A program made the translations under genes and the position numbers. DNA of 64,000 nt from Candidatus Amarobacter glycogenicus (GTDB lineage Bacteria; Chloroflexota; Dehalococcoidia; Tepidiformales; Tepidiformaceae), in the NCBI GenBank assembly GCA_016719395.1, contig JADJZF010000001.1, positions 124,001-188,000 of the forward strand, given 5' to 3'. How positions within the stretch are numbered: the first letter of the stretch is position 1; the number at the start of each line of letters is the position of its first letter. The notes beneath the pieces are model-generated. The model saw nothing but the letters and a program-made list of their open reading frames with translations. It searched no databases and was not told the origin of the DNA. Shown here piece by piece: positions 63,717 through 64,000 of the stretch.

Positions 63717-64000
63717 TTACCTCACCCTCTCGAGGACGACGACCGGGATCCGACGTTGCGTTTTCGCCTGGTACGCAGTGAACGCCGGCATTGCCGCCGC
63801 CTGCTGGGCGTAGAGGCGGTCGCGCTCTTCGCCCTCGGGAACCACTGCCCGCATTTGGAACTGTTCGATGCCGACTTCGACGGTGACTTCGGGGTGAGCC
63901 AGGAGGTTCAAGAACCAAGCCGGGTGCGCACTCGCACCGCCCTTCGAAGCAATGATGATGAGATGGTCGCCATCCCGGGTGTAGACAACAGGCGTCGTTC
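63717..64000 (-). CDS. Deazaflavin-type nitroreductase family protein (5' end outside window)
   Basis: The C-terminal part of a DDN/F420-dependent quinone reductase-like protein, cut by the window edge. TPVVYTRDGDHLIIIASKGG, AHPAWFLNLLAHPEVTVEVG and PEGEERDRLYAQQAA are the diagnostic strands of this split-barrel family. Members use F420H2 or other flavins, or haem in some. If F420-dependent, the organism should make F420, which fits Actinobacteria and Chloroflexota. The 128 bases between it and lysE hold no gene. Confidence 0.9.
   Translation of the reverse strand, partial: TTPVVYTRDGDHLIIIASKGGASAHPAWFLNLLAHPEVTVEVGIEQFQMRAVVPEGEERDRLYAQQAAAMPAFTAYQAKTQRRIPVVVLERVR

Overview
The window is a GC-rich, gene-dense bacterial chromosome segment. 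No rRNA, tRNA, CRISPR array, transposase or phage gene was recognised. The gene mix fits an aerobic or facultative heterotroph: many CoA-transferases and acyl-CoA dehydrogenases, Rho with a long Arg/Asp-rich N-terminal extension, an F420-type nitroreductase relative, LysM/M23 wall hydrolase, soluble formate dehydrogenase, sulfide:quinone oxidoreductase. I lean towards Chloroflexota (Dehalococcoidia/Tepidiformia-like), with high-GC Actinobacteria as the alternative. This is inference from gene content; no marker gene decides it.

Layout. 1-6.3 kb: CoA-transferase, universal stress protein, GNAT, homoserine kinase, a two-gene cassette resembling di-myo-inositol-phosphate synthesis (nucleotidyltransferase + CDP-alcohol phosphotransferase), enoyl-CoA hydratase. 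6.4-10.2 kb: glycosyltransferase, HtrA-like protease with an unusual LuxR regulator, and sulfide:quinone oxidoreductase behind two inverted repeats. 10.3-19 kb: acyl-CoA dehydrogenase, a GIY-YIG-like small protein, SGNH-like hydrolase, acyltransferase-3/SGNH, enoyl-CoA hydratase, a double CoA-transferase, nitroreductase. 19.3-24.5 kb: rho, LysM/M23 peptidase, thiamine-diphosphate lyase. 24.5-28.9 kb: arsenic resistance (acr3, arsC), PEBP protein, large repeat lipoprotein. 29.2-35 kb: acyl-CoA dehydrogenase + DUF35 + thiolase-like gene lacking the nucleophilic Cys, HerA-like ATPase, hemerythrin protein. 35.1-37.8 kb: a CoA-transferase beside about 1.3 kb of almost pure G, probably an assembly artefact. 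37.9-47.8 kb: Cas4/AddB-like nuclease, ADP-forming acyl-CoA synthetase, the fdhD-fdsG-fdsB-fdsA-fdsD formate dehydrogenase operon, flippase-like membrane protein. 47.9-54.4 kb: GMC oxidoreductase pair, MFS transporter, small membrane protein, katG. 54.6-64 kb: two CoA-transferases, an unlisted 52-residue ORF, acyl-CoA dehydrogenase, an Old-Yellow-Enzyme/FAD protein without its Fe-S ligands, etfBA, LysE exporter, and the end of an F420-type reductase gene.

How it works together. The dominant theme is CoA-thioester catabolism: six CaiB/BaiF domains activate acids, three acyl-CoA dehydrogenases and an ETF pair oxidise them, two enoyl-CoA hydratases and an aldolase/thiolase-like module cleave them. 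A 2-hydroxyacyl-CoA-lyase-like enzyme could yield formyl-CoA, and formate could be oxidised by the NAD-linked formate dehydrogenase.

Data quality. Rho, Acr3, two CoA-transferases and FdsG each need single-base changes, nearly all in short homopolymers, to read as complete proteins. Together with the poly-G block this suggests an imperfect consensus rather than true gene decay, so frameshifted genes are given as one locus each. Start sites were chosen from Shine-Dalgarno spacing and family N-termini.
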